The notes: a model not told the origin generated them from the letters alone. 5,509 nucleotides of DNA from Chloroflexota bacterium (GCA_016210245.1 JACQUR010000304.1:1-5509); one strand, 5' to 3'; positions 1-5,400 are shown, counted from the stretch's first letter. A program made the numbers and translations.

Positions 1-205
1 CGTTCTGGCAGTGCTGGCACAGCACCGGCAGGAAGCGCGCCTTGACCTCCGGGTACTCCCCCTCCCAGTAGCGCTCGATCCGGATCCATTCCTTGGCGCG
101 GTGCTCGAGGAAGCGCCGCTCCTCGCTGAGCGCCACGTTGTTCTCCGCCTGGCAAGCCACCACGCACGCCTGGCAGCCCGTGCAGCGATCGAGATCGACC
201 ACCAT
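1..205 (-). CDS. actB2: ActB2-like (NrfC-type) iron-sulfur subunit, N-terminal part, runs off left edge
   Basis: This is a ferredoxin-like [Fe-S] electron-transfer subunit of the NrfC/PsrB/ActB2 family. It would carry electrons from quinol towards the cytochrome subunits on the periplasmic face of ACIII. Only 68 codons are inside the window. The first cluster motif CTGCQACVVAC (Cys8, 11, 14, 18) follows MVVDLDR, and the second motif begins as CQHCQN (Cys63, Cys66) just before the edge. The stretch WIRIERYWEGEYPEVKARF is the linker expected between these motifs in ActB. The start is uncertain. ATG at 205 is the first ATG, but the family-like residues HYNWG lie just upstream in frame, there is no Shine-Dalgarno site, and the frame remains open through the heptamer repeats back to a stop at 440-442, with a possible GTG at 280. 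It lies 167 bp downstream of actB1, to which it is fused in characterised ACIII. The family call is firm; assignment to ACIII rests on the neighbours. Confidence 0.85.
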   Translation of the reverse strand, partial: MVVDLDRCTGCQACVVACQAENNVALSEERRFLEHRAKEWIRIERYWEGEYPEVKARFLPVLCQHCQN

Positions 206-222
206 GCCCCAGTTGTAGTGCG

Positions 223-257
223 GATTTTGGATTTTGGATTTTGGATTTTGGATTGGG
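223..257. repeat. Heptamer array 1: GATTTTG x4 plus a degenerate fifth unit
   Basis: Four exact GATTTTG units (223-250) are followed by GATTGGG (251-257). The minus-strand B2 reading frame passes through it without a stop, because each reading phase of the 7-mer lacks stop codons on that strand. It directly abuts the family-like HYNWG codons of actB2. Confidence 0.95.
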
Positions 258-297
258 TTTTCGGCTTGGGACTGTTGCACTCTCTCACCCCAGGACC

Positions 298-332
298 GAT
301 TTTGGATTTTGGATTTTGGATTTTGGATTGAG
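298..332. repeat. Heptamer array 2: GATTTTG x4 plus a degenerate fifth unit
   Basis: Four exact GATTTTG units (298-325) are followed by GATTGAG (326-332), in the same orientation as array 1. A 40-nt non-repetitive spacer (258-297) separates the two. Its last three units (312-332) form the left arm of the hairpin next to the actB1 stop. Confidence 0.95.
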
Positions 333-373
333 GACGGCCGGCATCCAGCGTCCTCAATCCAAAATCCAAAATC
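312..373. repeat. Perfect 25-bp hairpin at the end of actB1, formed by inverted heptamers
   Basis: Positions 312-336 pair perfectly with 349-373 around a 12-nt loop. The right arm is an inverted copy of the end of array 2 (two GATTTTG units plus GATTGAG and GACG). The last two bases of the actB1 stop codon (373 and 372) lie inside the arm. In the actB1-actB2 transcript it would form a strong intercistronic stem-loop, which could attenuate, protect or process the mRNA. No U tract of terminator type follows. Confidence 0.92.
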
Positions 374-2663
374 ACGTCTTGAGCACTTCGGCCTCCGGCA
401 CCTGGAACGCTGGGACGTTGCCTTCGAACTTGGGCAGGGTCAGGTGGCGGCCGGTCGGGGTCAGGCGGACCCGGGTGGCGGCGTAGGCCAGGGCGCCGGT
501 TGCCTCGTCGGCCAGGGGCGCCAGGAGCGCCATCGGGTTGGCGCCCCGGCCCTCGGCCCAGCGGCCGTACCCGGCGTGGCCCTGGCCCATGGGCATGGCC
601 AGCACCCCCGGCGGGGCCGCGGGGTGGATGTACACCGGCACCTCCACCCGCCCGTGGAGTGACTCGAGCGCCACGATGTCACCCTCGTGGAGCCCCCGTT
701 GGGCCGCCTCGCTCGAGCTGAGCTCCACCCACGTCTGCCAGGCGACGCTGGTAACTGGATCAGGGGCAGCCTGGAGCCATGCCAGGTGGGCCGTCTCGCC
801 GGCCCCGAGCGTCGTGTGGGGAAAGACGACCAGGTGAAAGGGAAACTCCTGCTCGGCGCCGGCGAACTCTGCTGGCCGTAGGCTGGCCGCGAGCTGCTGG
901 AGGCTCTGGGCGGGCAGCGTTGCTGGCCCCCCGGCCGGGGGCGCTGCCGCCTCGTCCCACCACCCACCTTGCTGCAGCAACTGCACCCAGAAACGCTCGG
1001 GGTCGGCCTCCTGGATGTTGCCGCCGGGCTGGCCCTGGAGCGCCTGCGCGCCCTCGCGCAGCAGGTCTTTGAAGGTGCGCCAGGGCACCTCCCGCCGCAC
1101 CTGCCCGCCCAGCGCCTCGGCCACGGCCAGCAGCGTGTCCCAGAAGCTGCGCGTGTCGTAGAACGGGCGCACGACCGGCTGCTGCAGCGTGAGCGCTGCG
1201 AAGCCGGGGCCCGGGTCTGGCACGTCGTCGCCCCAGTCCTCCAGTGGCAGGTGGGCGGGCAGAACCAGGTCGGCCAGGGCGGTGGTCTCATCCAGGAAGC
1301 TGGAGAAGCTGGCGATGAACGGCGCCTGGAGCAGCGCGTCGCGGAACCCGAGCGCGGCTGGCAGGCCGTAGACCGGGTTGGCGCGCCGGACCAGGACGGC
1401 CTGCACCTGCCCGGCCCGCAGGCCCTCGGCCAGCGCCTGCCAGTCGGCCAGGCGGCTGGCCTGGACGGCGCCCGGCAGGTTCTGGATCGGCGGGGGCGGG
1501 TTGAAGCGCACCCCGCCCTCGCGGCCCACGCCCCCGACCAGGTAATTGAGCGCCAGCACCGCGGCCAGGTTGTCGGCCCCATTGGTCTGGGCGCCAGCCG
1601 GCCCGCCGCCCAGGGCCAGGCTGGGGCGGCGGGTGGCGAAGTCGCGGGCGAGCTGGCGGATGCGCTCGGCCGAGACGCCGCTCGCCTGGGCCACGCGCTC
1701 TGGCTGGTAGGGATCGAGGGCGCGCGGATCGCCGAACGCGCGCCCGCCCTCAGGATCCGCCAGGCCCTCGGCCAGGATCACCTGGGCCAGGCTGAGAGCC
1801 AGCCGGCCCTCGCTGCCGGGGCGGATGGGCAGCCACGCATCGGCGCTGGCCGCGGTCGCGGAGAAGCGCGGCTCCACCTGGACCAGGTAGCCGCGCGGGC
1901 GGTCCCGACGGGGCTGGAACGTGCCGGCCCGGTAGTCGCCCTGGCGGAAGATGCCATACTGGACTCCATAGTGGACCGGCGACAGCCAGGCGCCCAGGAC
2001 GTCGGCGCCGAAGGAGAGGACGTAGCGGGCGCGCTGCAGGTCGAACTGGGGCAGCACCTCCTGGCCGAGGATACGCCTGGCGGCCGAGCGCAGCGGGCTC
2101 TCGGCCCCGAGCGGATCGAGCGTGAGCCACCGGGCGCCGGCGGCGCGGGTGAAGCGCTCGACCAGCATCGCCGAATGGGCGCGCAGCGGCCGAGTGAGCA
2201 GGGCCACCGCCTCGCTCCGCCCCTGCAGCTCGCGCAGGCGGCCGACCAGCTCGTCCAGCGCCTGGTCCCAGGAGATCGGGGTGAACGCGCCAGCGCCGCG
2301 GTCGCCAGCCCGGCGCAGCGGCCCCTGCACGCGGTCGGGGTGGTACTGCTCCTGGACGACGGCCTGCCCGCGCGCGCACAGCTTGCCCCGGTTGAGCGGA
2401 TGGTCCGGGTTGCCCTCCACCTTCTTCGCCCGCCCCTCGATGACGCGCACGACCAGGCCGCAGCCGGCCTCGCACTGGCGGCAGGCGGTGGCGTACCAGT
2501 TCTCGTACGCCGCCAGGGTGTCCTCGGCCAGGCGGACGCGGCTCTGGGCCTGCAGCTCGCGCGGGAGCGGCTGGCACCCGGTGAACGCGACCGCGCCCAC
2601 CCCCGAGGCGCCCAGCGCCTGGAGGAACTGGCGGCGAGTCAGGCCGGAGTTCAGTAGTGGCAT
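372..2663 (-). CDS. actB1: ActB1-like molybdopterin-oxidoreductase-fold subunit, Tat-exported (ACIII)
   Basis: This 763-residue protein has the fold of the molybdopterin oxidoreductase (DMSO reductase) family and fits the B1 half of ACIII ActB. Residues 8-14 (LTRRQFL) are a twin-arginine signal, followed by a hydrophobic stretch and a lipobox-like FTGC ending at Cys30, so export and lipid anchoring are likely. A C-x2-C-x3-C-x27-C motif (Cys61, 64, 68, 96) is the classic N-terminal [4Fe-4S] site. After Cys96 there is no cysteine, so the usual Cys or Sec Mo ligand is absent, in line with ActB1 being structural or electron-transferring rather than a Mo enzyme. A C-terminal dinucleotide-binding-like domain begins near residue 607. 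I chose the ATG at 2663 because it gives the Tat signal at the N terminus. It overlaps the end of actA by 13 nt, which suggests translational coupling; no Shine-Dalgarno site is visible. The stop TGA (374-372) shares two bases with a repeat hairpin. Confidence 0.88.
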   Translation of the reverse strand: MPLLNSGLTRRQFLQALGASGVGAVAFTGCQPLPRELQAQSRVRLAEDTLAAYENWYATACRQCEAGCGLVVRVIEGRAKKVEGNPDHPLNRGKLCARGQAVVQEQYHPDRVQGPLRRAGDRGAGAFTPISWDQALDELVGRLRELQGRSEAVALLTRPLRAHSAMLVERFTRAAGARWLTLDPLGAESPLRSAARRILGQEVLPQFDLQRARYVLSFGADVLGAWLSPVHYGVQYGIFRQGDYRAGTFQPRRDRPRGYLVQVEPRFSATAASADAWLPIRPGSEGRLALSLAQVILAEGLADPEGGRAFGDPRALDPYQPERVAQASGVSAERIRQLARDFATRRPSLALGGGPAGAQTNGADNLAAVLALNYLVGGVGREGGVRFNPPPPIQNLPGAVQASRLADWQALAEGLRAGQVQAVLVRRANPVYGLPAALGFRDALLQAPFIASFSSFLDETTALADLVLPAHLPLEDWGDDVPDPGPGFAALTLQQPVVRPFYDTRSFWDTLLAVAEALGGQVRREVPWRTFKDLLREGAQALQGQPGGNIQEADPERFWVQLLQQGGWWDEAAAPPAGGPATLPAQSLQQLAASLRPAEFAGAEQEFPFHLVVFPHTTLGAGETAHLAWLQAAPDPVTSVAWQTWVELSSSEAAQRGLHEGDIVALESLHGRVEVPVYIHPAAPPGVLAMPMGQGHAGYGRWAEGRGANPMALLAPLADEATGALAYAATRVRLTPTGRHLTLPKFEGNVPAFQVPEAEVLKT

Positions 2664-3169
2664 GTGGCGCACTCGGTGAGCGCGTTCAACTGGCGGTGGC
2701 AGGACACGCAATCGTTCATGTTCAGCGGGCGCACCCTGGTCACCTGGCCCATCTGGCCCACCTCGCCGTGGCAGGTGGCGCAGGTGAGCTCGGCTCGAAG
2801 GTGAGCCTCGTGGACGAAGTGGACGTGGTCCGGCACGCGATGGATGCGCGTCCAGTTGATCGGCTGCTGTTCGACCCACGCCTGGCGGACCTTCTCGATC
2901 TCTGGCTGGCCCTTGCCGACCACCACGTGGCAGAACATGCACTGCTGAAGGTCCGGGTAGCCGGCGGTGATCCCCTGCGTGGCGGTGCGGTGGCAGAAGG
3001 TGCAGTCGATGGCGGCGAGCTCGACGTGGATGCGATGGTCGAAGTAGAGAGGCTGCTGCGGCGCCGGATACAGTTGGCTGGCCAGCAACCTGGGCGCCAC
3101 CACGGTGACGAAGGCGATCAGGCCGGCCAGCCCGAGACCGACGAGGACGACCAGAGTAGTACGGCGCAT
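2651..3169 (-). CDS. actA: ActA-like pentaheme cytochrome c, membrane-anchored
   Basis: This 172-residue multiheme cytochrome c matches the ActA subunit of ACIII, which passes electrons between the iron-sulfur subunit and monoheme cytochromes outside the cytoplasmic membrane. Five CxxCH motifs are visible: CTFCH (56-60), CMFCH (77-81), CATCH (130-134), CVSCH (154-158) and CATCH (167-171), the last ending one residue before the C terminus. Further histidines (45, 48, 110, 115, 117, 120, 123) could supply the sixth ligands for bis-His hemes of the cytochrome c7/NapC-like type. Residues 5-29 form one hydrophobic segment after MRRTT, so it is a membrane anchor or an uncleaved signal. It starts one base after the stop of the 97-residue membrane protein and its end overlaps the start of actB1, so the three genes look like one tightly coupled operon. 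Other small pentaheme cytochromes exist; the ActA call depends on actB1 and actB2 following in the ACIII order. Confidence 0.88.
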   Translation of the reverse strand: MRRTTLVVLVGLGLAGLIAFVTVVAPRLLASQLYPAPQQPLYFDHRIHVELAAIDCTFCHRTATQGITAGYPDLQQCMFCHVVVGKGQPEIEKVRQAWVEQQPINWTRIHRVPDHVHFVHEAHLRAELTCATCHGEVGQMGQVTRVRPLNMNDCVSCHRQLNALTECATCHY

Positions 3170-3170
3170 G

Positions 3171-3464
3171 TTAGACGGCGAAGCGCGGATAGATAGATTG
3201 GATCACGACGACCGCCAGGTAGAGCGCCCGGCCGAGGGCGTACAACGTCAGCACCAGCGAGGCTACGAACACCGGGTAGAGCACCCAGCGCAGGGCCAGG
3301 GCTTCGCGCGGCGCGTCCTGGGTGGTGACGAGCGACGGGATGACAGCGTGGGCCAGCAGCAAGGCGAGCGCGCCGTTTACCGCGAGCCCGACGAAGATCA
3401 CCAGGTTGGCCAGGGCACGGCCGATGTGGTCCCATTGCTCGGGACCGATCAACTGCGGGTCCAT
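3171..3464 (-). CDS. Small two-helix membrane protein of unknown function, first gene of the act operon
   Basis: This 97-residue protein has two clear hydrophobic segments (about residues 18-45 and 58-89), separated by a short polar loop (TTQDAPREA), with a polar start MDPQLIGPEQWDHIGR. It has no cysteine and no heme or metal motif. I do not recognise a named family. Its position one base ahead of actA, and apparently at the head of the operon, suggests an accessory or small subunit of the same membrane complex, but that is inference only. ActG-type small subunits are a possible comparison. The ATG at 3464 has no Shine-Dalgarno site. A TAAGAT box lies 8 nt upstream, which would fit a leaderless transcript. 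Compact overlap with actA and the membrane-protein composition make it very likely to be a real gene. Confidence 0.8.
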   Translation of the reverse strand: MDPQLIGPEQWDHIGRALANLVIFVGLAVNGALALLLAHAVIPSLVTTQDAPREALALRWVLYPVFVASLVLTLYALGRALYLAVVVIQSIYPRFAV

Positions 3465-3472
3465 ACTGTTCT

Positions 3473-3478
3473 ATCTTA
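3473..3478 (-). promoter_or_regulatory. Candidate -10 box (TAAGAT) for the act operon, possibly leaderless
   Basis: On the minus strand TAAGAT ends 8 nt before the ATG at 3464, so transcription would start at or within a base or two of the start codon. The absence of a Shine-Dalgarno site fits leaderless translation. No convincing -35 hexamer is present 16-18 nt upstream, so the call is weak. Confidence 0.35.
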
Positions 3479-3515
3479 GACCCATGTTGCCGGAAGCGCT
3501 AGAGGGCTGGACGCG

Positions 3516-3645
3516 GAGCCCGTAGCGCGGGGGCAGGCACAGGGGCCTGCCCCTACCGGAGGTCGGTAGGGGCAGGCCCCTGTGCCTGCCCCTACCGGAG
3601 GCCGGTAGGGGCCGGCACAGGGGCCTGCCCCCGCGCTACGGGCTC
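3516..3645. repeat. Cluster of three overlapping GC-rich palindromes (REP/MITE-like)
   Basis: Three long inverted repeats share sequence. An outer pair (3516-3538 with 3623-3645) is a perfect 23-bp match. A left hairpin (3530-3558 with 3564-3592, 5-nt loop) is a perfect 29-bp match. A right hairpin (3569-3598 with 3602-3631, 3-nt loop) has 30 positions with one mismatch (T3587 against C3613). The core word, close to GGTAGGGGCAGGCCCCTGTG, appears in alternating orientation, which suggests repeated insertion or duplication of one short palindromic element. There is no transposase gene. It fills most of the gap between the lipoprotein cytochrome c and the 97-residue membrane protein, and its outer arm provides two bases of the cytochrome stop codon. 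On the RNA it could act as a terminator, a processing site or a stabilising structure. Confidence 0.9.
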
Positions 3646-4162
3646 AGTGCGCCGGGTTGTACGGCTGGCTGTACAGGAAGGCCACCAGGTTTCGCGCCTC
3701 CTGCTCGGCCAGGCCGAGCCTGGGCATGGCCGTGCCCGGCTTCAGGGACGGTGGGTCAAGGATCCAACGGGCCATGTTCTGAGGGGAGTTCTCGATCGTC
3801 TCGCCCGCCAGGGTCGGACGGAGGGCCACGTTGGTCAGGTTGGGTCCAACGACGCCCGTGGCGGCAGGCACTCCCCGCAAGGTATGGCAGCCGATACAGC
3901 CTTTGGCGACGAACAACTGGCGCCCGTTCTCAGGGTTTCCGGGGACGTTGGGCGCTGGCGTCAGGGGAGCTGGCGGCGGGCCGCCGCTGGGCGATCGTGC
4001 GGTGGGTGCCGCGGCCGGTCCGGAAGCACACGCCGCGGCGAACAGCGCCATCGCGGTCGCCGTGGCCAGCACTGCGTGGCGGGTCGAAAGAGCCGAGCGC
4101 TGCAGCGTTGCCCTCAGCCTCTCCCCTGCCAGCGCGCCGAGGCGGAGCTCTCTCATCCACAT
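3644..4162 (-). CDS. Lipoprotein monoheme cytochrome c (possibly ActE-like)
   Basis: This 172-residue exported class I-type cytochrome c would carry electrons between ACIII and a terminal oxidase, or be an ActE-like subunit. The N terminus (MWMRELRL) leads to a hydrophobic segment (about residues 30-43) and a lipobox FAAAC with Cys45. A Pro/Ala/Ser-rich flexible linker follows (about 46-75), then the heme domain with CIGCH (89-93), GPNLTNVA, and MPRLGL, whose Met146 is the likely axial ligand. The domain also resembles the cytochrome c tail of oxidase subunit II, but no subunit II domain precedes it. I chose the ATG at 4162 because GAGGAA (4175-4170) lies 7 nt upstream; a second ATG at 4156 is also possible. 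The open frame extends further to 4423, but that part has no protein-like features and overlaps the divergent promoter region. The TGA stop is partly formed by the palindrome cluster. Confidence 0.85.
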   Translation of the reverse strand: MWMRELRLGALAGERLRATLQRSALSTRHAVLATATAMALFAAACASGPAAAPTARSPSGGPPPAPLTPAPNVPGNPENGRQLFVAKGCIGCHTLRGVPAATGVVGPNLTNVALRPTLAGETIENSPQNMARWILDPPSLKPGTAMPRLGLAEQEARNLVAFLYSQPYNPAH

Positions 4163-4169
4163 CCGGTTG

Positions 4170-4175
4170 TTCCTC
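4170..4175 (-). promoter_or_regulatory. Ribosome binding site of the cytochrome c gene
   Basis: On the minus strand GAGGAA stands 7 nt before the ATG at 4162. It decides the start of the lipoprotein cytochrome against the much longer open frame. Confidence 0.7.
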
Positions 4176-4183
4176 AGGCCGCC

Positions 4184-4213
4184 AGTACCATAGTACCATT
4201 GTGTTCCTGGAAC
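4184..4213 (-). promoter_or_regulatory. Candidate promoter/operator region of the cytochrome c gene
   Basis: The minus strand contains a TACTAT -10-like box (4195-4190) inside a perfect tandem 8-bp duplication (AGTACCAT twice on the plus strand, 4184-4199). Just upstream is the palindrome GTTCCTGGAAC (4203-4213), which has 5-bp arms and would sit between -10 and -35. No good -35 hexamer is visible. An operator role for the palindrome is inference. Confidence 0.3.
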
Positions 4214-4308
4214 CGCGCCGGGCGCAACCGATTGCTGTACCGTTGGTCTGGCCAGGGCTCTCTCCCCCTGGCGGGAGCCCGGAGCCGCTGTCCCCTGTGG
4301 GCTGGTTT

Positions 4309-4338
4309 TTCCCAGCGGGGCGCCTGCTGGTTTATAGT
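4309..4338 (+). promoter_or_regulatory. Sigma-70-type promoter of the sigma factor gene
   Basis: TTCCCA (4309-4314, four of six consensus bases) and TATAGT (4333-4338, five of six) are separated by 18 bp, 29 nt before the start codon. This implies a short leader of roughly 20 nt that contains the Shine-Dalgarno site. The -35 lies within a short imperfect stem (GCTGG at 4301-4305 with CCAGC at 4312-4316). Confidence 0.55.
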
Positions 4339-4356
4339 CTTGAGGATCACGGCGGT

Positions 4357-4362
4357 AGGAAG
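4357..4362 (+). promoter_or_regulatory. Ribosome binding site of the sigma factor gene
   Basis: AGGAAG lies 5 nt before the ATG at 4368 and supports that start. Confidence 0.7.
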
Positions 4363-4367
4363 CGGCG

Positions 4368-5336
4368 ATGTCCGAGCGCGCAGTGCATAATGAACTCCCG
4401 GAGGACCGTGCCGGCAGCGACAAGCAGGCGGCTGGCGAAGCGCTCGACGTCTACCTGCACGAGATCGGGCGGGTGGCGCTCCTGACCCAGGAGCAGGAGG
4501 TCGCGCTGGCTCAGGCGCTCGAGGCCGGCGCCGCCGCGGGCCGGCGGCTCCGCGAGGGGCAGGACCTCGCGCCCGCCGAGCGCGAGCGGCTGGAAGCCCT
4601 GGTCGGCGCTGGGGCCGCGGCTCGCCGGCGCCTGGTGGAGGCCAACCTGCGGCTGGTGGTCAGCGTGGCCCGCCGGTACGCCAACCGGGGCATCCCCCTC
4701 TCCGATCTCATCCAGGAGGGTAACCTGGGCTTGCTGCGGGCGGCGGGGAAGTTCGACTGGCGGCGCGGCTTCCGGTTCAGCACCTATGCCACCTGGTGGA
4801 TCCGCCAGGCGATCAGCCGCGCGATCGCCGACGACGCCCGCACCATCCGCATCCCGGTCCACATAGTCGAGACCCTGGGCAGGATGAGCCGCATCGTCGC
4901 GCAGCTCCAGCAGCAGTACGGGCGCGAGCCAACCGCTGAAGAGATCGGCCTGGAGCTGGACCTGCCGGCGGGGAAGGTGCAGGAGCTCATCCTGATGCTG
5001 CCCCAGCCGCTCAGCCTGGAGACGCCGACGGGCGAAGACCAGGAGTCCTTGCTGGCCGACTTCATCGAGGACGAGGCCGCGCCAAGCATCGAGGAGGCGG
5101 CCAGCCGCACACTGCTGCGCGAGCAGGTAGAGGACGTCCTGGACTCGCTGACGGAGCGCGAGCAGCGTATCCTGAAGCTGCGCTTCGGGCTGGATGGCGG
5201 CCAGGAGCGCAGCCTGGCCGAGGTGGGGGCCGCGCTGGGCGTCACCCGCGAGCGCATCCGCCAGATCGAGGAGAAGGCGCTGCGCAAGCTGCGCCACCCC
5301 TCCCGGGCCAACCCGCAGCGCTCCTACGCCGGATAA
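4368..5336 (+). CDS. Sigma-70 family RNA polymerase sigma factor, RpoD/SigA type (group 1 or 2)
   Basis: This 322-residue sigma factor directs RNA polymerase to promoters. Region 1.2 lies at about residues 26-58 (DVYLHEIGRVALLTQEQEVAL). Regions 2.1-2.4 lie at about 86-156, with EANLRLVVSVARRY, DLIQEGNLGLLRA and the -10-recognising KFDWRRGFRFSTYATWWIRQAI. Region 3 lies at about 160-235 (RTIRIPVH, GREPTAEEI, LETPTGEDQ). Region 4 lies at about 247-313, with LTEREQRILKLRFGL and the -35 helix-turn-helix VTRERIRQIEEKALRKLRHP. It lacks region 1.1 and has only a short insert between 1.2 and 2.1 (about 59-85). The near-consensus region 2.4 and region 4 put it in the primary or primary-like group, not ECF. 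Whether it is the housekeeping factor or an additional group 2 factor cannot be decided here, since Chloroflexota often carry several. It is transcribed divergently from the cytochrome c gene, with 205 bp between the two starts. Confidence 0.95.
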   Translation: MSERAVHNELPEDRAGSDKQAAGEALDVYLHEIGRVALLTQEQEVALAQALEAGAAAGRRLREGQDLAPAERERLEALVGAGAAARRRLVEANLRLVVSVARRYANRGIPLSDLIQEGNLGLLRAAGKFDWRRGFRFSTYATWWIRQAISRAIADDARTIRIPVHIVETLGRMSRIVAQLQQQYGREPTAEEIGLELDLPAGKVQELILMLPQPLSLETPTGEDQESLLADFIEDEAAPSIEEAASRTLLREQVEDVLDSLTEREQRILKLRFGLDGGQERSLAEVGAALGVTRERIRQIEEKALRKLRHPSRANPQRSYAG

Positions 5337-5353
5337 AGCGCAAGAACACCTCC

Positions 5354-5400
5354 AGAGGCAAGAAGGGAGCGAGCCAGTGGCTCGCTCCCTTCTTGCCTCT
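5354..5400 (+). terminator. Perfect 22-bp hairpin downstream of the sigma factor gene, putative terminator
   Basis: Positions 5354-5375 pair perfectly with 5379-5400 around a 3-nt loop (AGT), starting 18 nt after the sigma stop codon. There is no U tract after it (AGGGCTATTC follows), although its 3' arm is pyrimidine-rich. It may be an intrinsic-like terminator, an RNA-stabilising end or a small repeat element. Confidence 0.55.

Noticed and set aside
223..373. CRISPR array
   Set aside because: The repeated unit is 7 bp in direct tandem with no regular unique spacers of CRISPR length, and no cas gene is present.
234..662. Plus-strand frames giving FGFWILD-type peptide repeats across 223-372
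   Set aside because: The peptide repeat is only the translation of the 7-bp DNA repeat, and the frames continue antisense into actB1. There is no sign of a real protein.
969..2657. Long plus-strand open frame of 562 codons antisense to actB1
   Set aside because: It mirrors the ActB1 coding strand in a GC-rich gene. Its translation is low-complexity Ala/Gly/Gln/Arg/Leu with no motif, whereas the minus strand shows a Tat signal, a Cys cluster and a family-like sequence.
2664..2942. N-terminal extension of the actB1 frame upstream of the ATG at 2663
   Set aside because: It lies entirely within the actA coding sequence in another frame, is Arg/Pro-rich, and would bury the Tat signal at residue 94.
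3105..3479. Plus-strand open frame opposite the 97-residue membrane protein
   Set aside because: The minus strand gives two clean transmembrane helices and tight spacing with actA. The plus-strand product is charged, low-complexity and has no context.
3516..3645. Complete insertion sequence
   Set aside because: The 130-bp element has inverted repeats but no room for a transposase. It is at most a non-autonomous palindromic repeat.
4163..4423. 87-residue N-terminal extension of the cytochrome c gene
   Set aside because: It would place the signal peptide near residue 115 and run through both divergent promoters and into the sigma gene. The ATG at 4162 has a proper Shine-Dalgarno site.
4347..5297. 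316-codon minus-strand open frame antisense to the sigma factor
   Set aside because: It is a shadow of the clearly conserved sigma-70 gene, with no recognisable domain of its own.
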